From Symbiodinium kawagutii (lineage: Eukaryota > Sar > Dinophyceae > Suessiales > Symbiodiniaceae): a stretch of 64,000 bases of DNA. Numbering within the stretch: position 1 is the stretch's first letter; each line of letters opens with the position of its first letter. The translations under genes and the position numbers were made by a program. Below the pieces are notes generated by a model. That model was not told the origin of the DNA, ran no database searches, and saw only the letters and a program-made list of their open reading frames with translations. This document shows positions 35,401-45,900 of the stretch, piece after piece. The DNA lies in assembly GCA_009767595.1 (NCBI GenBank), contig VSDK01022210.1, positions 655,235-719,234 on the forward strand. The letters are read 5' to 3'.

Positions 35401-38400
35401 ATGCACATGTACAGTGATTCATGCATGCTTATGTATGTGTATGTATGCTTGTAGCTATGCAAATATCTTAATAAGTATAATAGCTGCACACAAGGATCAT
35501 CTTGTCAAGGGGATGTAACGTCAAACTCAACCATGGCAAAGGCCATAGCAGCCATCAAATAGAATAGCTATTTGTTAACAACAGCGTAGCGGTTCCTCTT
35601 AAGTCGCTGTGTCATTCATCATGAGTATCACCGATTGTCAAGCACCACAATATAGAACTGCTATTCATCGCTATCATATCAGCCACTACTCATCACTACC
35701 ATCCATGAACAACATGAATCATGACTAGTAGTCAACCATCATAATCGAAGGAAGTTTAGAAGTCTAACTTCCGACAATATGGACAACTCAGCTAGGGCAG
35801 ATCGCCTGAGCAGATGTGGGAAAGAAGAGATGTGCGAAAGATGAGATGTGCGAAAGATGAGATGTGCGAAGGATGAGAATGCGAGTGCGCCAAAATGTTA
35901 GGAAAGTCGCGAAATGCTGTGTTTTGCAAGGTTTTGTGCCTCAGGAGGGTCCAGAAGGGTACCTCGCTAAAGCGGCGGGTGCGGAGGACTGTGGCGGAAG
36001 GAGTGTACCAAAATCGTTAAAAAACCTAGGCGCGAAGCACATTTGGAAGTCAAAATCGTAAAAACACTACAGGGTCGGAGCACTTTTGGAAGTTGCAACT
36101 TGCAAAATCGTTAAAAAACCTAGGCGCGAAGCACATTTGGAAGTCAAAATCGTAAAAACACTACAGCGTCGGAGCACTTTTGGAAGTTGCAACTCGCAAA
36201 ATCGTGAAAAAACCTAGGCGCGAAGCACATTTGGAAGTCAAAATCGTAAAAACACTACATGCTCGGAGCACTTTTGATGACTCATGATTCTCAAAACTGG
36301 CACGCTGCCTGCGCGCGAAGCAAATTTTTAAGATAAAATCTTGTACCAAAATAAAAACTGCAATTTTACTAGCGTTTCGGGCCACTTTTCGGAGATGTCA
36401 TATGATCATGAAAATTGGCACGCCGCCTGCGCGCGAAGCACATTCTCACGTCCGAAGTCGCAAAAACTCGTGGTTTTTAACAAGTTTTGAAAGTTGCATG
36501 TCCGAAAAAGTGCACGCGGCCAGGGCGAGAAGCACATTTTGAAGCAAATGTGTCAAAACACAGCACGTTTTGACACTTTTTGAACACAGGAGACAAAAGT
36601 AGGAAAACACTTGCGTTTCGCGTCACTTTTCGTGATTTATGTGGCCAAAATGTGCACAACGCTTGCGCGCCAAGCACATTTGCAGGTCAAAAGTAGCAAA
36701 ACACTTGATGATCGGAACACCTTTGCAAGGTCCAATTATCAAAAGTGGCCAAACACCTAGATGCAAAACACTTCATGATCGAAGCACATTTGGAAGGTAA
36801 ATGAATAGATAGACGAAAGATGGCTAGACAAAGAGGTAGCCAGATAGATGGACAAGCAGATAGTCAGATCCATGGGTGGCTAGATGCATAGTCAGAGACA
36901 TAGATGCATCGATGGATGAATAGATGGATAGATAGATGGATAGATAGATAGATAGAATAGCTAGAATAGATAGATGGAATAGACAGACAATTGGATAGCC
37001 AGATTCAGATGGCTAGATGGGTCGATAGATAGACAGATAGGTAGACGAAACGAGAGTCAGATAGATAAGTGGATAGATAGTCAGGTAGAAAGACAGAAAG
37101 ATAGACAGATGGACACATAGATGATCAGACAAATAATTCGGTAGATAGATGGACAGATAGATAGATAGGCAGATAGATAAATAGATAGATGGACAGGTAG
37201 ATAGATAGATACATAGACAGAAAGATGACGAGATAGATAGTGAGGTAGATAGAAAGACAAGTACATAGGCAGATAGATAAATGAATAGATCATCAGATAG
37301 ATCGATAGACAGTCAGACAGACAGAAAGAAAACTGATCCACTGATAGAAAGATAGCTAGACAGATAGGCTGCCAGTCAAGTGGCCAGATCGATGCTCACA
37401 TTGGTAGGAAGTCAGGCCCAAGTGATGTTCAGTTCTCGGATCCCTCGGACAATCAATCGTCGCAACCACAACTGCACACTCCTATAGTGCTCCTATCTTG
37501 GAAACTTCCGCCACCGCCTTGTGCGGTACTACTGGTACTATCGAATAACTACGAATCATCATCGTTTAATCATCAACCATTCTGATTAGTCAACTACATC
37601 ATTATCACCATGAAATCATCCCCTTGGTGAGTCAACTCATCAACCATGGCTAGATCATATCTGGTTGGTGGTTGAACCACCCCTATGAAAAATATGAGTC
37701 AACCAACCATTTCTTGATGATCACATCTGGGAAAATGAGCAACATGTCAATCAAACCACCAACCAGCCAGCTTGTTTAACCCTTCTTGCTGGTCATTATC
37801 ACTTCTTAACCACTATTGATGGCTATAATCCCATCATCAACCATTACCCCCTATGATTAACCATTATAAATGCTTATAACTTATAACTTATAACCCCTTT
37901 AAACCACCAAACCACCAACCAGCTATCAACCCACGAAGCGCCCCGGCCCATAACTCACCGCTGCTTCCCAGCGGGCGCCTGAGAGCTCTTGGCGTCGCTT
38001 TTCAGTGCCTCTGCGGCATCCTCCAAGGTCTCTTCGAAGCTGCGGTTGGGGCTGCGGTTGGGGACAACCGGGGGGTTCCCCGTAGCGTGGAAGTGGTGGA
38101 AACGAGGGGATGGATGGATGGATGGATGGATGGATGGATGGATGATGTCAGTGGATGTGAAATTCATGTTTCTGGATTTGGATGATGAATTTCAGGGGAT
38201 GTCAACGGATGCTTCGTGGTGGATGTGCTGATGAATGTGAGTGGTTTAGACGTGCCACAGCAATGAAACTGGCTCATGACGGTTGAGCGAATGGCTCATG
38301 ATGGTTGTTGATTGGTGAAGCTGGTGGTGAACCCTTGGGTTTCACCATCAGGGTGTATCCATGGGAACTCCAATGAAACAAGCATGGGTTGTGGAGGACG

Positions 38401-41400
38401 ATGGATAATGGTGATGGAAGATCAACACTGAAAATCACCAACAAACACAAAGAAAACCAACGAGCTCAACCATTCAACCTCAATAATCATTTACGATTTA
38501 GCAGCACAATGTGGGACTCCCGAGTTGTAAGTTGGTTCTTGAGCCGATGAACTATGGCGATCTATCAGAACTGATAGTTACCCTAGTTGTAGACCAACTT
38601 AGCCAACTAGGGGCACCCACCTCATAATTACAACTGCTATCCGCAGAAATGAAAGCCATCCCCGATCTTTTTTCAGCATCTGCTTGCAGGTCGCGGTGTT
38701 CTGTCCGTTCGAACCTGCAGAGTTTGACCAGTGTAGCAGCCATGTGGGACGACTGGAATGCAATGAATGGCCGTGTAAGATTCCAGCAATAATAACAATA
38801 TTGTTTGTCTAATCATCATGGGATGTATTTTTTATTGGTTCATATGGCTAATGTCCATGCAAGCCAACCCATGGGATATAAGTAAAGTTAATGAGCACCT
38901 AGAGTTAGCAAATATAAGCAGCAAAATAGCCAGAAATGAAATGAACAATCAAGAAAACAATGGACCACCAAAAAAACAATGCGGGATGTTTAACCACAGC
39001 AAATGCTATATACACTAGAAAACAACGTATTTCATCATCAATATCGATGATGGACATTGTGGCTTGACTATGGCAGCGAGAAGCAGCAACAAATCCGACG
39101 CAAACAGATTCAGTCAAAAAAAAACTCAGGGCGAAATCTAGTGGCACATTTTGCTGGACACTCATCCCTACCCCTCTCAACGATTGCTCTCCACAATACC
39201 GTGTGGTCTTTTGTTGTTCAAAGCTTGCTCCATTGATATTGAAATACGTATTCACTCTTTAAACTGCAGAACCATGTGTTTTGCAATGACAATAAGCCTA
39301 TTATGACATTCTTTGTGGTAAATATCCTATCCATTGTTGACCATCATTCATCCTCATCAACTGCTGTTTACCACTATAACCATCTTGTAACACTGGGCCC
39401 ACTTGCGAATCCGACCGGCAATGCACACCCTGCTACTGGTTTTGAATGCTTGTTACATGCAATGAAAAAAAAAACTCATGGTTCACATGGGTCAAACTGG
39501 TGCAGAATGTTTTGGAATGGCCAGGTAGTGTTGATAAAACTTGTTGTGCATAATGTTCCATGGGAAGCATGAACTTGTTCGTCTTGAAGAAGGAATGTTT
39601 ACAATTTCAGGATTGTTTCAAAGAGTCACTTGTGGTATGTCAATGCAACTCATGACCAACACCAGCACATCTGAGGTTTACTGATAGCTCCTCTACTAAA
39701 CATTTGACTTCTATGCCTACAGGTTGCATATAGGTTACCAATAGTTTTTCCCAACGACATCAAAACCAAGTACTTGAATAGCGCGGACATGCAATGGAGG
39801 GTCAGCTGCATGCTTTCAGGCGCTGTGGTTGTCCATAGCCATGGTGGTACCCCTGAACCTCCCAATAGCTTAATCATTCTAAATAGGGAAATTGCCAGCG
39901 AAGCATGGGGGTACGTTGTGACTATGCACCGTCCATCAACCACCACAACCATCAACACTGGAGCCTTGGGCTGTGAGATTACCGTCCTAACAGTGACCAA
40001 AACGTCCAGCCAGCTGATCGTAGGTTTGTTATGAAACAGATTGATCGGCATGTATTCCTGTTATATGAGAAAAGTGGAAAGCTGGTATTCCTGCTGCCCT
40101 GGTGGAATTTCAGGCATGCGAATGTCCAGCACCGAGCTTTCTGGGGTGCCAAGCCCAGTCCAGTCGTCATGCCTGCCAGCGCTGTCAGTTCCAATTGGCT
40201 CAGCTAGGCAACTGATGCAAAATGGGAGTCCCCAACTCCTGGTTACTGAGTAAGTCATGCACCTTACTATGAGGTGCGTTGCTTCATCATGTTTCATCAA
40301 ACGTGGAATCAACAAAGTTTGATTCCCTTGACCCGCGAAACCCCTAAAAAGCCTGTTAAGCCAAGAATTCTGAATTAGCCAAAGAAACGGGGATGGCTTG
40401 GAAGGAACAAATGCTTGTGTGGTAGTCTCAACTCTGCGCTTTATGTTCACCCATGCGCAGAATCAACAATCAAAAGGACAAACTGTGGATGTGTACAATA
40501 TGTTTTTTCCATCGCAATCACGAAGGTTCCGCTGGGCTCAGGGCGAGCAAGTGGGCCGCTTTAACAGAACCCATGCTCAGGTAGAATCGCACAAAACAAA
40601 ATCAGATTGCCCAAATGATTTACATACATCATGACACACACATACATATATCTAATATATCTAATCGCAAAGAAATAAACATACATATATACAAATACAC
40701 ATATGTGTGTGTGTGCCCATATGCTCTAAATTTGGCGAGAACATGTGACATTGATGCTTTTGAACCTTCTCTCTAACCAACACCGACAAGAAACACAGGC
40801 AACGATGACAAATTCAATGTCAACCATTAAGAATCATTTTTGAAGCACCATATAAAAGTTTGACGTGCGCAAGGAAAAAAAGGCATCTTCCTCACCTTCC
40901 TTCCAGCAAATCAAATGATGGTTGCATGCGTATCGGCTCTAATGATCAAAGCAATATTGTCAGCAACTGTCTTATGATCAAACTGTTGTTGTTCTTGTTG
41001 CTGTTCCTTGCTGGTATACCGATCACTACTGATCAATATCATCTGAAAAAAATCATGAAACATTCCCCCCGAATATCGACGGCGATTCGCCAACCTCAGT
41101 CCCTTCTCAACCTGGCCTCTTTAGTTCATCATCAGTGGCCCCCATGAATCCCCTCTAGTTCCCGTCCAACGTTGCCAAGCCAAAAAACCCACGGGTCCAC
41201 CATTGATGGAGCCCCTTACCTCCCGTAAAACCACCGGATGGCGCCTCAACTTCCTTGCCGCTCGCCACGACGGCCTTGCTTTGTCCTCGCGGCTCCTTGC
41301 TTCCTCCGCGCGGGCCCGCAGTGGACGCTGCCTTGAGGTCCGCCAGCTCCTTCCGTTCCTGGGGCGCGGTTCGTTGTGGATTCAGCTGCTCATTGGAGAG

Positions 41401-41481
41401 GCGGTCCAAGGGATGGCATGGCTGTGCAAATTTCAACTGCTGATTCATGATGCTAGTGGCCGAGGATGCTGAGGAAGACAT
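29373..41481 (-). CDS. Split gene for a TPR protein with an SGT1-like repeat (gene span)
   Basis: Exons on the minus strand, 5' to 3': 41220-41481 (ATG), 40133-40172, 37959-38039, 35244-35309, 34410-34517, 33091-33153, about 31446-31476, 29929-29970 and 29373-29430. The central exons join in phase: ...LLPSPK + [18 protein letters not shown]... + [16 protein letters not shown]. This matches a TPR helix pair followed by the W-I-[RK]-[RK]-C helix that ends the TPR domain of SGT1, a co-chaperone that bridges HSP90 and SKP1; the family link is inferred from this motif only. No CS or SGS domain is visible, and the last exons are weak. The 3' end is not found. Introns hold a satellite, GATA repeats and inverted-repeat elements. 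Confidence 0.55.
29929..29970 (-). CDS. Candidate exon
   Basis: The acceptor GATCTCAG is followed by 14 codons [14 protein letters not shown] and the donor ACC|GTGTGC; phase 0 at both ends. Confidence 0.45.
30306..30402 (+). mobile_element. Family A inverted-repeat element, diverged copy
   Basis: The left end CTGGTTCCTGGTTTCAACCC and right end GTCAATCAGACCACCAACCAG match the family; the interior is diverged. Confidence 0.65.
31446..31476 (-). CDS. Candidate micro-exon
   Basis: The acceptor GCGAGCAG is followed by VTAELTK, with a donor either after AAG (GTGCTG, 21 bases, in phase with both neighbours) or after CGCG (31 bases). Confidence 0.4.
31555..31620. repeat. Tandem GGGCATGCTATGCATGTCCA-like units
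   Basis: Three units of about 24 bases with CCATGCTATGC / GCATGCTATGCATG cores. Confidence 0.7.
32034..32141. repeat. (ATCC)n tetranucleotide array
   Basis: About 25 ATCC units with ATGC variants near 32073-32085. It makes open frames on both strands that are not genes. Confidence 0.97.
32221..33090. repeat. C/A-rich AACCATCA low-complexity tract
   Basis: Dense AACCACCAT/TAACCATCATC words on the plus strand up to the exon at 33091; T/G-rich GGTTGATG-type sequence begins just beyond the exon at about 33175. Confidence 0.85.
33091..33153 (-). CDS. Exon with WIRKCDAEL helix (SGT1-like)
   Basis: The acceptor TTGGCTGAG is followed by 21 codons beginning [16 protein letters not shown] and the donor TTG|GTGGGA. 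Phase 0 both ends; it joins in phase to the TPR exon at 34410-34517. Confidence 0.68.
33175..34267. other. Intronic DNA
   Basis: T/G-rich low-complexity sequence to about 33400, then unique AT-rich DNA; 34205-34267 is the right half of a family D element ending TTGACCCATAGCCA. Confidence 0.5.
34268..34374 (+). mobile_element. Family B inverted-repeat element
   Basis: The ends TGGTGGTTTCTCAAAATAGG and CCTATTTTGAGAAACCCCCA are nearly perfect inverted repeats of over 30 bases including CCCCCAAA / TTTTGGGGG. CA flanks both ends. It lies 35 bases from the TPR exon, inside the intron. Confidence 0.88.
34410..34517 (-). CDS. Exon encoding a TPR helix pair
   Basis: The acceptor ACTGCCAG is followed by 36 codons starting [18 protein letters not shown] and ending FLCRWGQ, then a GC donor (CAG|GCAAAAG). 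Phase 0 both ends. The A-L-Y-Y-L-x-D-F-x-N-A-K spacing is that of a TPR motif. Confidence 0.7.
34550..35243. other. Intronic DNA
   Basis: It starts with GGTGGCTTGGTGGTGGCTT repeats, then unique sequence. Nothing else seen. Confidence 0.4.
35244..35309 (-). CDS. Candidate exon upstream of the TPR exon
   Basis: It ends [18 protein letters not shown] at a strong donor AAG|GTAAGC and joins in phase to ALYYLADF. The acceptor is ambiguous (CTGAG, CCAG or GCAG within 12 bases). Confidence 0.5.
35820..36795. repeat. Degenerate satellite with a 94 bp core period
   Basis: Three near-identical 94-base units (36010-36290) share CCTAGGCGCGAAGCACATTT. Diverged units continue to about 36795, each with a GCGAAGCACATTT-like box at 36314, 36432, about 36525, 36666 and 36778. 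Short AGATGTGCGAAAG units (35824-35880) open the array. Confidence 0.88.
36796..37352. repeat. GATA/GACA-rich simple repeat tract
   Basis: About 550 bases of imperfect GATAGATA, GACAGATA and GATGGATA units. It gives a poly-Ser/Tyr/Leu frame on the minus strand that is an artefact. Confidence 0.93.
37661..37766 (+). mobile_element. Family A inverted-repeat element
   Basis: Left CTGGTTGGTGGTTGAACCAC, right TCAATCAAACCACCAACCAG, interior CCCTATGAAAAATATGAGTC. 106 bases; good match to the copy at 10297. Confidence 0.82.
37959..38039 (-). CDS. Candidate exon, TPR gene
   Basis: The acceptor ACCGCAG is followed by [20 protein letters not shown]; the exon ends either at CAG|GCGCCC (GC donor, 37979, phase 0) or at CG|GTGAGT (37959). 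It joins in phase with the exon at 40133-40172. Confidence 0.58.
38108..38143. repeat. (GGAT)n array
   Basis: Nine GGAT units, reverse complement in sense to the ATCC array at 32034, beside the exon at 37959-38039. Confidence 0.95.
38144..40132. other. Intronic DNA
   Basis: Mostly unique sequence; 38569-38600 (TACCCTAGTTGTAGACCAAC...) is the reverse complement of a word at 50989-51018. No exon I can defend. Confidence 0.4.
40133..40172 (-). CDS. Candidate micro-exon, TPR gene
   Basis: The acceptor GCTGGCAG is followed by [12 protein letters not shown] and the donor CTCG|GTGCTG. 40 bases; phases agree with the exons on both sides. Confidence 0.5.
40173..41219. other. Intronic DNA
   Basis: Unique AT-rich sequence with an (AC/GT) and ATACATAT tract at about 40625-40716. 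Nothing coding seen. Confidence 0.4.
41220..41481 (-). CDS. Probable first exon, TPR gene
   Basis: ATG at 41481, 87 codons ([48 protein letters not shown]...), then a canonical donor GAG|GTAAGG. An in-frame TGA lies 6 bases upstream and an acceptor TTTCCAG lies 7 bases upstream of the ATG, which fits spliced-leader trans-splicing at a 5' end. The N-terminus is low in structure and rich in Ser, Gln and Lys. Confidence 0.62.
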
Positions 41482-42903
41482 AGTTCAACTGGAAATCATA
41501 CAAGTACATATATTGTGCACCGTGCACCTCTGAAGATGTGAACGCACATGTGCTGCAAGTGGCATGATCGATTACATTTTGCGGCTGGTTGCTGTTCAAC
41601 AAATGTCAGCTAGTCCTGGTCATCAACCCATTGATGTGGGCGGTTGTGAACCATTTATTAACAATCATCCCCTCTTCACCGGTAACAAACAGCCAATCAA
41701 CAGGTTGGTCATACCTACCTAAATTCATCTCCTAAAGTTGGTGGTGGCTTACCCTCCCTCCGGTGTGATTATTCATCATTAGGCTCCATTGCTTACCCAG
41801 GGGTTCAGTCAAATATTCCCGACAACTCTTGCTAATTAGTGGGGTATAGTTGGGTAGTACGTATTCATCGCCGTTATCCCCTGCGGTCATTCTGCTCCAT
41901 ACACATACATGGTGCGTGCACAGAAATGAAACACATGATAACAACCTGCCCCCACCCACACACATGCATGTCTTGAAAACTCGCAAATGCTATGAACAAT
42001 CTAGTTTTCAAAGTCATGTCGGATACTAGCTGGCACATGTTAGCATCCTACCCAATATTCATCACGAAGTGCTTCACCAACTAATCTGGCTGGAAACTGC
42101 ACCCACCAGTGGAATCACGCGCGAAATATTGCGAACCATGCATTGTTGCCGAAAGGGAATTCTTAGCTCCACTCAACCAATAGCAACAATCACCACAATG
42201 ATGTTGTAATTGCCGTTTCTCACCATTCATATCCGTCCATTACATCATTACATGAACCAACCATCGTTCACTCACCATCGAGAGCCAATATTGACCTGTC
42301 ACGGCCTGTCACCATCGGCTTGTTCCAAGCTGCATCTGCCACTTTCTCAAGAGTAGCACGGCCAGCTTCAACCATAATACCCACCTGTGCCCAGCGTCGG
42401 ATGGGATTCTGCTGGTGGGATTTTTATCCAAACTGGCAGGATTATAAACTCATTGTTTGGGTGGCTTGGAATCTGCAAAGGAATCGGAATCAGAAAATTA
42501 AATGTGAAAACCATTGAAAACCCGCGCATGCACGAAGCACTCACATATAGAAGCCTACCGAATGTCAGTATGCCTTGAGGTGCTTGTTGGCATACTGAGG
42601 TGTCCGTGAAACTGGGAAGCCCTAGATGGTTGTCACCTCCAGATCTTCCAGTGAATCTATGGAAACGTTGGCAAATCAACCAACCCCAACCTGTAGTTGC
42701 ACCCACAAATAAGGCGCTCATGAGCCCAAGTTCATGGTCAAGATCCCTTAGAAGCCGCACATCCTTCTTGAAACCGGCAGCTTGTTTGAGTTTGTTGAGC
42801 TACTGCAGGTGAAAATACAAGCCTCCAAAGTTTCTCCAAAGTAAAAGTAATGGATAGCCAATGTTGCCCAAAGAGTAGTATGCACCCACGACGTCGGCAC
42901 AAC
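41482..42903. other. Intergenic or intronic DNA between the TPR and channel genes
   Basis: No clear exon. A weak minus-strand frame near 42700-42790 (LLRDLDHELGLMSALFVG) could be coding but has no clean splice sites. Confidence 0.4.
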
Positions 42904-42937
42904 TTTGTGCCCGAATTTGCCGAAATATTCCAGTGGG
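42904..42937 (-). CDS. Candidate exon after S6
   Basis: The acceptor GGCCGCAG is followed by PTGIFRQIRAQ and the donor AAA|GTTGTG. It resembles the post-S6 S-I-P-x-G-I continuation but adds one Pro; uncertain. Confidence 0.35.
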
Positions 42938-45900
42938 CTGCGGCCATAGTGGATGTACCTGCAGAACTTATGTCACTTGGCTCCCCATCGCATGAACAAT
43001 CTGGTTGGTGGTTTCAACTCCTATGAAAAGTATCAGTCCACCAACCATTTGTTAGTAATTGCCACGGCAAACAGAAAATATTTGAAACCACCAGCCAAAC
43101 ATAGCCAAACAAATGCCTTTGCAAGTCCTGATGCCAGAAAAAGTTATGTTTCATGGACTGTTTCCGAGGTGAAACCCGAAGCTGGAGAGGTTCGTTGCCA
43201 GTGGATTCCATGGATGCAACCCAAGGCACTGGAATGGAGAACAACGCCACGCCACAAAGGCAGTAGAAAATGCACAGGCCTCGGTGGCTGCGAACTTGGG
43301 TAGCTGTAAATGTAGTAAGTATTCAAACATCACCAGTGTCGGCATGGCTATAATCACTGATCCCTAGTCAATTGTCATGCGAAGCAAGTGGCGATAATCA
43401 GTATATAATTATGATAAAACAGTATCACCAAATATTTCTAACCATAAGCATCACTCATCACCCAGGCCGTTTTTTCCCCGCGCCAAATGAACGGAATCCA
43501 CTACAAACTCCCGGGATTGGAATGTCATCGCCACTGTCAGAAAATATCAGAAAATGGTCACCAGATCAACCCACAGCGGGACCGTCCCAGCGGCGGCTTC
43601 CCGCGCCATCGGTGAACTCATCGTTGGCCTTGCGGAATGCCATGGATCCAACCGGGAGAATGGCAAGCACAGGCAGCGGAATGCCATGAATTCAAACCCC
43701 GTAGCACGCAGAAATGCTTGGAGCATGCATACATTACATGATCATACATGGCTATGAGTGGCTATGAGTCAAGACCGTGAAAGCCTGGTAACCCCGAGCA
43801 TTCCAAACATGGACTGAATTCTCTTTGCTGTGATGCTCACCGTGCCGTGGCACATGCGATGGCTGCTAGATGATTCGCAAGTAGACTGACAATACCTTCT
43901 GCAAAACCGAGAGCAGCAGGCGACCATAAGCAGTTTCGTTCTTGTTTGCAAGGACGCCAGCATGCTGCCCGTGCCAGCTCTTATGATCAAATGGAACAAA
44001 TGTTGATGTTGATGTTAGGATGGCATAAATCATCTGGCATTTTTGTCAAAAATAATGACAGAGATGCTGTGCAAGCTTACCTTCCTCATCCTTCCGAGAT
44101 GGCATTTCCATGATATTGTGAGATGGGTTCCCATATAGATGGGCATGTTGATTCACATGAAGTACAGGCCCAAACGGTGGGTTTCAGCTACTAGAATCAA
44201 AGTGATTTTGCCGGAAGCAGTTGTGGGAATCACCGTTGAAGGATATACCGGTTGCCCAGCCAATGAATGTTTCTGTTCATTGTTGGAGATGATCCATTAT
44301 CAGCACTGATCTCCATTGCGTCAAGGCTGTGTTAAATAAAAACCATCAAGTCAACATTGAGCATTGCTGTAATTCTACTCCTTCACAAATCGAAGTTACC
44401 GCAACGATTGCACAACCTTTGGCACCGCAACAGCTCCCTGTATCGCCAGCAAGTGACCCATTCTCCCAGCAAGTAAATGCTGCACCAGTACAGGGCATCT
44501 GGAATCGATTCCATCTGCTCCTGGATCGTGGCCCCATGGCGTCCCAAGAGAAATGGTGACGGGTTTCCATTGCTGACCCGTGACAACAAATATGTAACTT
44601 CTTAGTCATCCTTAGCCATGACGTTTCATCATTGAACCGACCATGAATTAATCATCATCAGCCAAAACTAACCATCGATTACTCATCAATTTTGTGGCAT
44701 CCATTAACCGACAAAGAACCATCCTAAACCATTGTAAGATATTGTAAGCAATTTACCATTATGAACCACTACTAAGCATGTTTGACCAACTACCTAATCA
44801 TTCCTCCATCAAGCAGTGCTAGCCATGCATTTCTGCAGCCATGGCGAAGGACCGATCTGGCGCTCCTGGTCGGAGGGTTCGCCATCTTCCGCGTAGAAGT
44901 TCTCCAGCCAGTAGAAGATGCCTGCAAGGCTACGAGCTTGGCCAAACTGTTGGACCATCTACTGATGAAGGACGTGCCACCGGGGTATCATTTGGCTATG
45001 GGTCAATAAAAACCAACAATAATAAGCAACAATAATAGGGAAAACAATGGTTAATGATGGGAACCAGGGGTACGGGGTTTTGACCCATAGCCATTTGAGG
45101 TTACGGACTTCAACTGACGAATGCTACTGGGTATCATCCTTAACATTGGTGATCAACCGTCATTTGCCATCGTTTCTCACAAAGTAACTATCGATTAACC
45201 ACTAATCAACAACTAATTCACCATCATCATTAACTTAATAACTATCCAATAGCCACTGATTTATCGTCATAAACCACTAATCAATCATCAAATATCATCA
45301 CAACCAACCATCCATGAACTGCTAATTTACCATCATTAACCAACCATTCACCAACATCAATCATCATTCCCCATCCATTCACCACTAATAAACCATCCAT
45401 TAATCATTTAATTAGCCATCACTTCCCATCACGAACTGCAAAACAATCAATTCACCATAACTTATCATCATAACCAACCATCCTCACTAACCATCCATGA
45501 GCCATCACCACTAAGCATGAACCATCTTCACTAACTAACCATCCATTAACCATCCATTAACCATCCATTGACCACCAGCCATACCCATCCACCAACCATC
45601 GCTCACCGTCGCCCCTCAGCTCCCCAGCTTCGCTTGCTCCGCCTGCCGTCAGCACCCAGAGCTGCAGCGAGATCACCGCGGGCATCGCCAGCGAAGGCAG
45701 GGCGGCCTTCAGGGTCTGCTTCACCGCCAGCACTTCCTGGCCCCCGGTGCGGTGCCGCGGTGCGGGGCCAAGGGATGCCAAGGGTAGCATGGTGAGGACC
45801 AGGCACCGTGGGGAGATGGTGACCACCGGGGTTGATGTTGGTTAATGGTTGGTTAATGGTTGGTTAATGATGGGAAATGATTGTTGATGTTGGTTGATGA

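Noticed and set aside
36796-37352. GATA-rich tract as a gene for a Tyr/Ser/Leu-rich protein
   Set aside because: Simple-repeat artefact without a proper start or bias.
38905-39255. 116-codon minus frame with hydrophobic end
   Set aside because: No splice sites in phase with the TPR exons and poor codon bias.
43769-43999. 76-codon minus frame between pore and S6 exons as a channel exon
   Set aside because: The flanking exons already join in phase to the expected filter-S6 sequence without it.
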